From: an uncultured Paracoccaceae bacterium
Lineage (GTDB): Bacteria; Pseudomonadota; Alphaproteobacteria; Rhodobacterales; Rhodobacteraceae
DNA length: 64,000 bases
Assembly: GCA_937864535.1 (NCBI GenBank)
Contig: CALMJS010000019.1
Span: 124,001 to 188,000 of the forward strand
Direction: 5' to 3'
Of the stretch, positions 56,512-64,000 are shown one piece after another. Every line of letters begins with the position of its first letter. The first letter of the stretch is position 1. The notes under the pieces were generated by a model. That model did no database searches. It was not told the origin of the DNA and worked only from the letters and a program-made list of their open reading frames with translations. The position numbers were made by a program, and so were the translations under genes.

Positions 56512-57739
56512 GGGCGGTCAGGCCCGCCATGACCAGATCGGCCAGCCCGCAGACAATCGTCTTGGCCGCGTGGCCCTTGACGATGGGACAGCCGTTGGCC
56601 GCATGGGTTTTGCGGTCATAGCTCTCATCCGTGGGCAGATAGCCGATCCGGGCGTTGGCATTGCTGATGATCAGCGTCTGCGCCAAGGGCGAGGCCTGCT
56701 TGATCGCCCGCCCGACGGGGACCGTGACCTCGCCAGAGACACCGGCAAACACCACCGGACCGATTTGCAGCGTCGCCAGCGTCAGATCGACGGTATCGAC
56801 CTCGGCCTGTTCCATCCCCGGCGGTACGGGCAAACGGCGGACCGGACAGGGGATCACTGTCAGCCCGGCCCGAACGGGGCCGGTGCCGCTGAACCCGTCG
56901 GTGACGCTGATGATCCGCGCCGCTGCTGCGCCTAGCATGAACCCCTGCGCCCGGAGGGCAGAGGTGGCAAAGGCGCGGTCGCGATCCGGGTTATTCGTCG
57001 CCTCGCCCAGTTGCACCTTGGGCGCCTGATCCCCCAGCGCAGCCGAGGTCCACAGCACCACCGCCCCGTCGCCAAGGGCATTTTCCACATTGGCCACGGT
57101 TTCTCCGGCCAGATCGGCGCTGACCTCGCGCACGCCCAGCATCACGGTCGGATGGACGGCGTAATTCAACACCGCCGCGATGACCTCTCCGGCCTCGTCC
57201 ACCAAGGACAGCACCGACAGGGTTTTGTCGCTGATGCCGTCGGGGACATAGCCCAGCGTCCAGACGTCATTGACATAGGCTTCGCGGCAGACATTCACAT
57301 CCACCGCCTCGGCGCCAAAGCCGAGCCACGCAGGACGCAGATTGGCCTGCGCCGCGCGGATCGCCTCGATGATGCGGTCATAGACATACTGGGTGTAGAC
57401 CAGTGACTGCGGCGTCGGGATCCGCGCCTTGCCGCCGGGCGTGACCAGCCCGACGCGGGGGCAGTTGTGCGAATGGCAGGGGGCCAGCATCACCCGGTCG
57501 GCTGGGATACCTGTCTCGGCCGCGATGCGCGCGCGGATGTCATCGGTGACGCCAACCTCGACCAGATCCAGCGCGATCAGCGCGGCCTGCTGATTGCCAT
57601 CGTCAACCACCAGCGCCCGCGCATACAGCGGATCACGCACCGACAGGAAGTCGGGACCAAAGGGGTTCAGCCCCTCCAGAGCAGTCGGCGTGGTCTCGAC
57701 ACGGGCCGCACCGGCCCGCAAACGCGTTTGTTTCGTCAT
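56504..57739 (-). CDS. neutral/alkaline non-lysosomal ceramidase-like protein
   Basis: LRAGAARVETTP...DPLYARALVVDDGNQQAALIALDLVEVG...VMLAPCHSHNCPR. Confidence 0.72.
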   Translation of the reverse strand: MTKQTRLRAGAARVETTPTALEGLNPFGPDFLSVRDPLYARALVVDDGNQQAALIALDLVEVGVTDDIRARIAAETGIPADRVMLAPCHSHNCPRVGLVTPGGKARIPTPQSLVYTQYVYDRIIEAIRAAQANLRPAWLGFGAEAVDVNVCREAYVNDVWTLGYVPDGISDKTLSVLSLVDEAGEVIAAVLNYAVHPTVMLGVREVSADLAGETVANVENALGDGAVVLWTSAALGDQAPKVQLGEATNNPDRDRAFATSALRAQGFMLGAAAARIISVTDGFSGTGPVRAGLTVIPCPVRRLPVPPGMEQAEVDTVDLTLATLQIGPVVFAGVSGEVTVPVGRAIKQASPLAQTLIISNANARIGYLPTDESYDRKTHAANGCPIVKGHAAKTIVCGLADLVMAGLTAHG

Positions 57740-57760
57740 TTCAATATCCTAAATGGGGGA

Positions 57761-58618
57761 TCAACCGGTCACGCCGCCTTCGGTCAGGCCCGACATGATG
57801 CGCCGTTGCAGCACCACATAGGCAAAGACCAAGGGCAAACTGGTCAGGATCACATGGGTAAACACGAGGTTCCAGCGGATGCCGTACATGCCCGCATTGG
57901 CAAAATTGAACAGCGTCAGCGGCAGGGTCGCATTGGCCGCCCCCTTGGTCATGTAGAGGGCAAAGAAAAACTCGTTCCAGACGTTGATCACCGTCATCAC
58001 CGCCGCGGTAAACAGCACCGGACGAAGCAGCGGCAGGATCACCATCCAATAGGTCTGCCAGCGGGTCGCGCCGTCGATCAGCGCGGCATCCTCATAGTCG
58101 CGCGGCAGGCCCTTGATATAGCCGGTGGTCAGGAACACGATGACGCCGACGCGGGTGCCGATCAGGGCAAAGATATAGCCCGCCACCGATCCGGTCAGAC
58201 CCAGTTTCGTCACCAGAACCACCGTCGGGATCACCGCCGGCGGCAGGATGATCGACAGCGCGGTGATGAAATAGGTCACGGTCAGCGACATGGATTTGCT
58301 GCGGGCATAGCTCCATGCGGCCATCGACCCGATCAGCAGCACCGCCAGCACCACCGGCACCACGACAATCAGGCTGTTTTTCAGCCCCGTCAGATATTGC
58401 CCCTGTTCGATGACGATCGCCAGATTGTCCCAAACGGCCCAAGTGTCCGGCAAATGGATCGACGGGGTCGCCGCCTCTGCGTCAGGTTTCCACGAATTGA
58501 CCAGCAGAACCCACAGCGGCAGCGCCACCCACGGCAGCGCAAAGAGCGTCAGCGCGGCGTATTTGGCGGTTTCCCACAGGGGCGAGGCCCCCGTCACCCA
58601 TGTCGACTGTGGCTTCAT
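57761..58618 (-). CDS. carbohydrate ABC transporter permease (MalG type)
   Basis: DYEDAALIDGATRWQTYWMVILPLLRPVLFTAAVMTVINVWNEFFFALYM. Confidence 0.92.
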   Translation of the reverse strand: MKPQSTWVTGASPLWETAKYAALTLFALPWVALPLWVLLVNSWKPDAEAATPSIHLPDTWAVWDNLAIVIEQGQYLTGLKNSLIVVVPVVLAVLLIGSMAAWSYARSKSMSLTVTYFITALSIILPPAVIPTVVLVTKLGLTGSVAGYIFALIGTRVGVIVFLTTGYIKGLPRDYEDAALIDGATRWQTYWMVILPLLRPVLFTAAVMTVINVWNEFFFALYMTKGAANATLPLTLFNFANAGMYGIRWNLVFTHVILTSLPLVFAYVVLQRRIMSGLTEGGVTG

Positions 58619-59541
58619 TGGTCGATCTCTTTCTTGCGTAGATACAGGATCAGCGGCACTGCCGTGACGATGACCAAGAGCGCGATCATCGAGCTCAGCG
58701 CGCTCGCCTGCCCAAAGAACCCGGCGCCGTACTGATTATAGACCGCCGCGTTCAGAACCGATGTCGCATCGCCCGGCCCGCCCTTGGTGGTCGAGAAAAT
58801 CACGTCCAGCGCACTGAACGACCCCACCAGCGTTACGGTGATGTTAAAGGTAAATGCCGGCGCCAAGAGCGGCGCCTCGACCAGAAAGAACCGCTTCCAT
58901 GCGCCAGCGCCGTCCAGCAGCGCCGCCTCTGTCACCGGACGCGGAATGCCGTTCAGGCCCGCGATATAGACCAGCGTCGCCAGCCCGCTCCACTTCCATC
59001 CGTCGATCAGGCCCACCATGATCAGCGCGGACCACGAATGGCCCAGCCACGCATAGCTGACACCGCCGGGGACAAACCACGACAGCGCCTGGTTGACCGG
59101 CCCGTCAGGGGACAAAACCGCCGCCCAGATATAGCCCGCCGCCAGTGGCGACATCAGCACCGGCACAAAGAACACCGTCCGGAACACCGAATTGATCCGG
59201 TTCGACTGTTGCAGCGCCTTGGCCAGCACCAGACCGATGACGTTTTGCGTCGTCATGGTGATCAGCGCAAAGAGGATCGTCACCTTGGTCGCGTTGCCCA
59301 GAATGCCCAGAGCGATCATCGACCGGAAGTTTTCCAGTCCGTTGAACCGGATACTGCTGGAAAACCCGGTCCAGCGCAGAAAGCTGAGCACGCCGTTCGC
59401 AACAAAGGGCATGGCAAAGAACACCGCAACCAAGGCAATCGTCGGCAGGGCGAACCAGAACCGATAGGTATTGCGCGGGGCGCGGGCGGTGCGGGTGGGG
59501 CCCCTGCGATGCAGGGACCCTTGGTTCGAGAGGCTGGTCAT
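58615..59541 (-). CDS. carbohydrate ABC transporter permease (UgpA/MalF type)
   Basis: VTEAALLDGAGAWKRFFLVEAPLLAPAFTFNITVTLVGSFSALDVIFSTTKGGPGDAT. Confidence 0.92.
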   Translation of the reverse strand: MTSLSNQGSLHRRGPTRTARAPRNTYRFWFALPTIALVAVFFAMPFVANGVLSFLRWTGFSSSIRFNGLENFRSMIALGILGNATKVTILFALITMTTQNVIGLVLAKALQQSNRINSVFRTVFFVPVLMSPLAAGYIWAAVLSPDGPVNQALSWFVPGGVSYAWLGHSWSALIMVGLIDGWKWSGLATLVYIAGLNGIPRPVTEAALLDGAGAWKRFFLVEAPLLAPAFTFNITVTLVGSFSALDVIFSTTKGGPGDATSVLNAAVYNQYGAGFFGQASALSSMIALLVIVTAVPLILYLRKKEIDQ

Positions 59542-59548
59542 AGCTCGA

Positions 59549-60805
59549 TTACGGCTTTTGGGCCTGAATGGCCTGTTGCACAAACACGTTCCAGTTATCA
59601 GCCGCCTCTTGCGGGGTGGCCTGACCGATCACCACGCTGACCGCCGATTTTCCAAAGCTGCCAAAGCCGGGGATCATCTGGTTAAACGCCGGAACAGCAT
59701 CGGGGTGGTTCAGCAGGTTCGCCAGATCCGCCGACAGGCCCGACAGGTCCGGCGCGGTCGCGTTGGACATGGTCGGGATGCTATGCGCGTTGTTCACATA
59801 GTCCTGATAGCCGGTGGTGGTGACCCATTCGATGAACTCGCGTGCGGCGGCCTCTTTCTCTGCATCACCGGTTTTCGGCGCAAAGAAGGTCGCGTAGGGG
59901 CCTGCCGAGAAGGACGGGATGCCCTTTTCCGCCGAAACAGCGCCAAGGCCGATTTTCGCGTCCACCGCCGCACGGTCACCGCCGCCCAGATCGTAGAACT
60001 GGCCGATAAAGTCCGACGGCAGCACCGTCATCGCCGCATCGCCGTTGTACACAGCCTTGACCGCGTCCTGGAACGTGGCGGTGGCGGCGTCGGGGTTCAA
60101 ACAGCCAGCGGTGCGCAGATTGTCCACCGCCGTGAGGCCCGCCACGATCGGCCCGTTCGGATCGTTCACCATGATCGTGCCATCGGCCACGCCGCGACCA
60201 AAGGCCAGTTCGGCGTTGAAATCGGCCATATAGGCGAAACCGGCGATCATATTGGCCGGGAATTCCGACCCTGCGCCGACATGGACCGGGACCTTGCCCA
60301 GAGCCTTGATCGCCTCGCAGGTTTCGGCCAACTGGGCAAAGTTGGTCGGGACCGGAACGCCCGCAGCGGCGTAGACCTCTTTGTTATAGAATGCGGCAAA
60401 GGTCGTGATCGGCCCCAGCACGGCGGCATAGGTTTTACCGTCCAGCGTCCCGGCGATTTCGGCCAGCGCGCCTTCGGCGGCGACAAAGCCCATGTCCGAC
60501 AGGTCCTGCATGTTTTCATGCGCGTTCAGCTGGCGCATGTCCTGCACCGTCGGCATGTATTCCATCAGGTCAGGGCGCTCGCCAGTGGCCCATTTGATCT
60601 GGGTCGCGGTCGGGAACTGGTCCGCCGGAATGTCGATCAGCGCGATCGTGTTGCCGGTCGCGGCCTCGTAGGCCTTGTACAGGTCCAGAACGGCAGCCGG
60701 ATCGCCGCTGTTGTGCCAGACGGTCAGGGTGATCCCCTCGGCCATCGCACCGGACCCTGCCAGCGCCAGAACCAGCGCGGAGGTCGAAATAAATTTGGTC
60801 GTCAT
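59549..60805 (-). CDS. sugar ABC transporter substrate-binding protein (family 1)
   Basis: Signal peptide; ITLTVWHNSGDPAAVLDLYKAYEAATGNTIALIDIPADQFPTATQIKWATGERPDL. Confidence 0.92.
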   Translation of the reverse strand: MTTKFISTSALVLALAGSGAMAEGITLTVWHNSGDPAAVLDLYKAYEAATGNTIALIDIPADQFPTATQIKWATGERPDLMEYMPTVQDMRQLNAHENMQDLSDMGFVAAEGALAEIAGTLDGKTYAAVLGPITTFAAFYNKEVYAAAGVPVPTNFAQLAETCEAIKALGKVPVHVGAGSEFPANMIAGFAYMADFNAELAFGRGVADGTIMVNDPNGPIVAGLTAVDNLRTAGCLNPDAATATFQDAVKAVYNGDAAMTVLPSDFIGQFYDLGGGDRAAVDAKIGLGAVSAEKGIPSFSAGPYATFFAPKTGDAEKEAAAREFIEWVTTTGYQDYVNNAHSIPTMSNATAPDLSGLSADLANLLNHPDAVPAFNQMIPGFGSFGKSAVSVVIGQATPQEAADNWNVFVQQAIQAQKP

Positions 60806-60941
60806 TGTAGTCCTCCCTTTTTGGATATGATCCCTCCGGTCTACCAAGGCGGGCGGCCAAGGCAGTGAGGGTCTGATGTGACCCATAGCCATGTCAAAGC
60901 GATGGGGTCGTCAGGTGTCTAGTTCGAAACCATGAACTATC

Positions 60942-61451
60942 TTACACACTCTGGAGGTTGGCCAATGTGATCGCCACACCGACCATCCACCCGATATTGA
61001 GCCATGCGCTCGCAAAGGGAACCCAGCCCGGATAGGGCCGCCCCTGCGACCGCAGAACCAATCTCACCATGAACACCGCCGCGTGGGTCGTCCCGACGAG
61101 CCCCATCACAGGCCCGGCGGTCCAACCTGCCGTCACCAGCCAGAGACTGGCGACGACGTGAACGCCCGACCGGAACGGGGCGACATCGACGTCGGTTCCG
61201 GCCAGTCCGGCGGCATCCAGAACAATGTCCAGCAGCATCCACGTCAGCCCCGCCGCCACCGCCCAGACCGGAGCGGGCAGCGCGGCGATCGCGGGCAAGA
61301 GGCAGATATGATACAGCACACCCATCACGCGCGCAGGCTTGCCCTGCAACTTGGCCATTTGCCATTGGCCATCTCGCCGATGTGGCACCGGCACATGGAA
61401 GGCCGCGAAAAATCCGGCCCCCAATAGCGCACCGATTGCTTCAAACATCAT
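60942..61451 (-). CDS. hypothetical integral membrane protein
   Basis: About 169 aa, four predicted hydrophobic stretches; no family recognised; 33 bp after PhlG-like gene. Confidence 0.65.
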   Translation of the reverse strand: MMFEAIGALLGAGFFAAFHVPVPHRRDGQWQMAKLQGKPARVMGVLYHICLLPAIAALPAPVWAVAAGLTWMLLDIVLDAAGLAGTDVDVAPFRSGVHVVASLWLVTAGWTAGPVMGLVGTTHAAVFMVRLVLRSQGRPYPGWVPFASAWLNIGWMVGVAITLANLQSV

Positions 61452-61484
61452 CTCGCCCCCTCCTCTTTTCTGCTGGCTTCGGCC

Positions 61485-62363
61485 TTAGTCCGCGTCGAGC
61501 GGCAGGTCCTTGTATTCCGCGTAGAGCTGGGGCAAAAACTTGCTCAGCTGCAGCGCCTCGGTGGTGGAATGGGTGATGACCTTTTTCAGATAGGCTTCGG
61601 TCAGCATCCAGTCCGGCGTCGTTTCGTCGCGATAGATCTGCCCGTCCTTGACCCCGTAGCCGATCCATTCCCGTGTCACTTTTTCCAATACACCCCAAGG
61701 GTTTATACGGGACAATGTCATAAACAGGTGCGTACCGGGAAGCCGAATTGACGGATCTTCCATATCGTGGAACGACTCGAAACAGCAGTCGACAAAGCAT
61801 CCGTTCGCCTTCAGCTCGTCCAGCCGCTCCTGGCTCAGACCAAAGTCGCGCGGGTCCAGAGCGTTGCGTACGGTCCACGCCATCTTGTCCTGACCGGCCC
61901 CCAGATCGAGCGTTTCGACGGTGTAAATGCCGTCGGTCTTGTCCACGCCATTGATGAACCCGTGGTCCCAATGGTCGGCCTGATTCCAGATCTTGTAGCG
62001 GATATTGCCAACGCCCTCGGGGGTGGATTTCGACCGGATGTTGATCCACTTGAAATACCAGCCCAGCATTTCCGGGGTACAATCGGGATAGGTGGTATAG
62101 ACCGCCAGATAGCCGGTGCCATCGGGCATCATGCAATAGCCGTACTCGATCTCCTCATAGCCGACAGGGCGCAGCAGATCGGTAAAATTGTGCGGCAGCG
62201 TCGCCTTGGACGGGTCCATCGGGCCAGCCTCGACCAACTGGCGCTGGAGCGGCGCCAGCTTGTGCAGCGGCATGTCCCAGTACTTCTTGAGCGGCAGAGC
62301 AGCCTCGGCCTCGCTCAGGGGGATGCGGTTCGTGACCAGCATGCTTTCGGGGTAGTCTCTCAT
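61485..62363 (-). CDS. DAPG hydrolase (PhlG)-like family protein
   Basis: EIEYGYCMMPDGTGYLAVYTTYPDCTPEMLGWYFKWINIRSKSTPEGVGNIRYKIWNQADHWDHGFING resembles the PhlG fold. Confidence 0.6.
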   Translation of the reverse strand: MRDYPESMLVTNRIPLSEAEAALPLKKYWDMPLHKLAPLQRQLVEAGPMDPSKATLPHNFTDLLRPVGYEEIEYGYCMMPDGTGYLAVYTTYPDCTPEMLGWYFKWINIRSKSTPEGVGNIRYKIWNQADHWDHGFINGVDKTDGIYTVETLDLGAGQDKMAWTVRNALDPRDFGLSQERLDELKANGCFVDCCFESFHDMEDPSIRLPGTHLFMTLSRINPWGVLEKVTREWIGYGVKDGQIYRDETTPDWMLTEAYLKKVITHSTTEALQLSKFLPQLYAEYKDLPLDAD

Positions 62364-62437
62364 CGGTTTAGCCTTTCCATCCGATCCAGCACTGGCCCTG
62401 CGGTCAGGGTCAGCCTCCGGCGTCCATCGCCAGAATT

Positions 62438-62457
62438 TAGTTCGGTATACTTAACTA
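62438..62457. promoter_or_regulatory. imperfect palindrome TAGTTCGGTATACTTAACTA, candidate MarR operator
   Basis: 16 of 20 positions symmetric; lies between divergent PhlG-like and MarR genes. Confidence 0.6.
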
Positions 62458-62500
62458 TCTTTTCGCTGTCGAGTCCCATTATCTGCCCGCCTGCGCATTG

Positions 62501-63022
62501 ATGCGCCCCGACAGGCGCGATAGGCTGCGCCCCAGACCCAGAGACACACAGGACGGCCCCCGCGTGCAACCCGACCGCAAAATCACCGCCGAGGCGGCGC
62601 AGATCACCGAATTACTGGGCGATATCTGGGGCTTGGCGACCTTGAACGCCCGGACCAAGGCAGACCTGCCCGCGCTGGCGCCGACGCAGGCGCGCAGTCT
62701 GCACATCATCACCGCCGCCGATGGCATCACCCCTGCCGATCTGGCGGCACAGATGAACATGTCCCGCCCGATGATCAGCGAAATCATCCGCAAGCTCGAG
62801 GCGAACGAGTTGATCATGCGCGAAAAATCCCCGACCGATGGCCGATCCGTGGTGATCAAGCCGACCGAGCGGGGGCTATACGTGCAGCGGCATTTCCATC
62901 TGGGCGTGACCGAGAGTTTTGCCGAAGCGCTCTCTGACATGCCATACGCCGAGGTCGCGCCGCTGTTGTCGGCACTTCCGGCCTTGGCGGCGCTGCGCGA
63001 CAAAATGGCGTCTAGGCAATGA
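62501..63022 (+). CDS. MarR-family regulator (start uncertain)
   Basis: ITPADLAAQMNMSRPMISEIIRKLEANELIMREKSPTDGRSVVIKPTERG. Confidence 0.88.
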   Translation: MRPDRRDRLRPRPRDTQDGPRVQPDRKITAEAAQITELLGDIWGLATLNARTKADLPALAPTQARSLHIITAADGITPADLAAQMNMSRPMISEIIRKLEANELIMREKSPTDGRSVVIKPTERGLYVQRHFHLGVTESFAEALSDMPYAEVAPLLSALPALAALRDKMASRQ

Positions 63023-63130
63023 CGGTGGAAAATGAACGGGGCGGGCATCAATCGGGGCTTTGGCAAAGGGTGATTCTTTATGGTACTATATCGGTTCCAT
63101 ATTTAATTTGGCATAAAATTTAGGTGTGCG

Positions 63131-63778
63131 ATGGAGAATGCCCCGCCGCAGCCGCGCCCGCGTGGCCGACCCAAAACCGAAACCGATGAGGACCGTCAGG
63201 ACAAAATCCGTGCTGGCGCTATGCAAGTCTTTGTCGAGAAAGGCTTTGCCAATACCACGATGCAGGACATTGCCCGTCAGGCTGGCGTGTCCAAGCGTGA
63301 TCTCTATCAGCAGTTCGCCGATAAAACCGCGCTGTTTACCGATGTGATCCAGTCGCGGCGGGGGCTGATCCTCGACCTGCCGCGCCCACCAGAGGAGGTT
63401 GCGGACCCGCTGACCACGCTGGTGCGGATTTTCCGGCTGGATCTGGATGAACAGCAGGCCAATGAACGCGACGCGCTGATGCGCCTGATCTCGCGTGAGA
63501 GCCTGCTTTTCCCGGACCTGAACGCGATGCTCTATGATACCGGCGTGCTGCGGTCGCGCGAGGCGCTGATCGACTGGCTGGATCACTGCGTGGCCAGCGG
63601 CGCGCTGCCGCCCTGCCATACCGCCCGTCTGGCGGGAATGCTGATGGATGTGGTGTTTGGCGCCCTATTGCCGCGGCGCCAGCGCAAGGGCGCGGTGGAC
63701 CGTGCGGCGCAGGCGGCAGACATCCGCGACCGGATTGCCGTGGTCCTTGCGGGGTTTGCCGCGCTTGGACAGGCGTAA
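63131..63778 (+). CDS. TetR-family regulator
   Basis: RQDKIRAGAMQVFVEKGFANTTMQDIARQAGVSKRDLYQQFADKTALF. Confidence 0.93.
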   Translation: MENAPPQPRPRGRPKTETDEDRQDKIRAGAMQVFVEKGFANTTMQDIARQAGVSKRDLYQQFADKTALFTDVIQSRRGLILDLPRPPEEVADPLTTLVRIFRLDLDEQQANERDALMRLISRESLLFPDLNAMLYDTGVLRSREALIDWLDHCVASGALPPCHTARLAGMLMDVVFGALLPRRQRKGAVDRAAQAADIRDRIAVVLAGFAALGQA

Positions 63779-63814
63779 ACGGGCGGCAACCCTCTGGCCG
63801 CCGCCCGCGTCGTG

Positions 63815-64000
63815 TCAGTTCAGCGCGAGGATCGACCGCAGCGCGCCCGTCAGTGCCGCCCCCGGGTCCGCAGGCAGGGACGGGCTGCGCCATGCGACGT
63901 GGTGGTCGGGGCGCACCAGCAGACAGCCGTTGTCATGGATATCGCACACACGCGCCCAATCGCCGGTGTGGTCCTGATAGGGTTGCCGCGGTCCGATCAC
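63815..64000 (-). CDS. C-terminus of FAD-dependent aromatic monooxygenase, truncated by window edge
   Basis: DIHDNGCLLVRPDHHVAWRSPSLPADPGAALTGALRSIL, typical tail of aromatic-ring hydroxylases. Confidence 0.65.
   Translation of the reverse strand: MIGPRQPYQDHTGDWARVCDIHDNGCLLVRPDHHVAWRSPSLPADPGAALTGALRSILALN

Noticed and set aside
63780-63808. CGGGCGGC...GCCGCCCG inverted repeat as terminator between TetR and monooxygenase
   Set aside because: Short offset stem in very GC-rich DNA without T-run; too weak to call
1-64000. tRNA, rRNA, CRISPR, prophage or toxin-antitoxin loci
   Set aside because: None recognised by eye; a tRNAscan/Infernal run would be needed to exclude small RNAs

Overview
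The window is about 64 kb of GC-rich, gene-dense chromosomal DNA with an alphaproteobacterial (Rhodobacteraceae-like) gene complement. It consists mostly of transport and catabolic operons. From left to right: (1) a hexuronate locus (TRAP dctPQM, two paralogous GntR/FCD regulators, uxuA, uxuB, kdgK, an MBL-fold hydrolase) next to a YicI-type alpha-xylosidase with a sugar ABC importer and LacI regulator; (2) an ectoine-degradation-like set (Lrp/AsnC, M24 DoeA-like, DoeB-like, class III aminotransferase) with no transporter; (3) a damaged FtsX/LolD-type exporter whose permease is fused in frame to the tail of an HlyD-type adaptor and whose ATPase has Gly to Arg in Walker A; (4) a divergent MarR / aromatic FAD-monooxygenase pair with a conspicuous operator region; (5) a FrcBCA-like sugar ABC operon behind a fatty acid hydroxylase/sterol desaturase-family gene, with a LacI regulator; (6) a tightly packed BMP-type ABC importer operon containing a BiuH-like biuret hydrolase, a second isochorismatase-like hydrolase, a formamidase-like gene and a cupin, divergent (through a LysR gene) from an AtzF-like allophanate hydrolase. 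This is the best candidate for a poorly described system: uptake and complete mineralisation of biuret/triuret-type N compounds; (7) zur-znuBC/znuA with Zur-box-like sequences; (8) an RTX protein, a methyltransferase and a cytochrome b561; (9) a heavily decayed betaine-type island (proVWX, gntR, FAD oxidoreductase, SDR, mttB fragments) around intact dapA-like and aldehyde dehydrogenase genes; (10) another sugar-type ABC system with a ceramidase-like hydrolase and an MFS pump; (11) a PhlG-like C-C hydrolase, MarR, TetR and the end of an FAD monooxygenase. I saw no rRNA, tRNA, CRISPR array, transposase or phage genes. All family calls come from reading the translated sequence; no database search was run.
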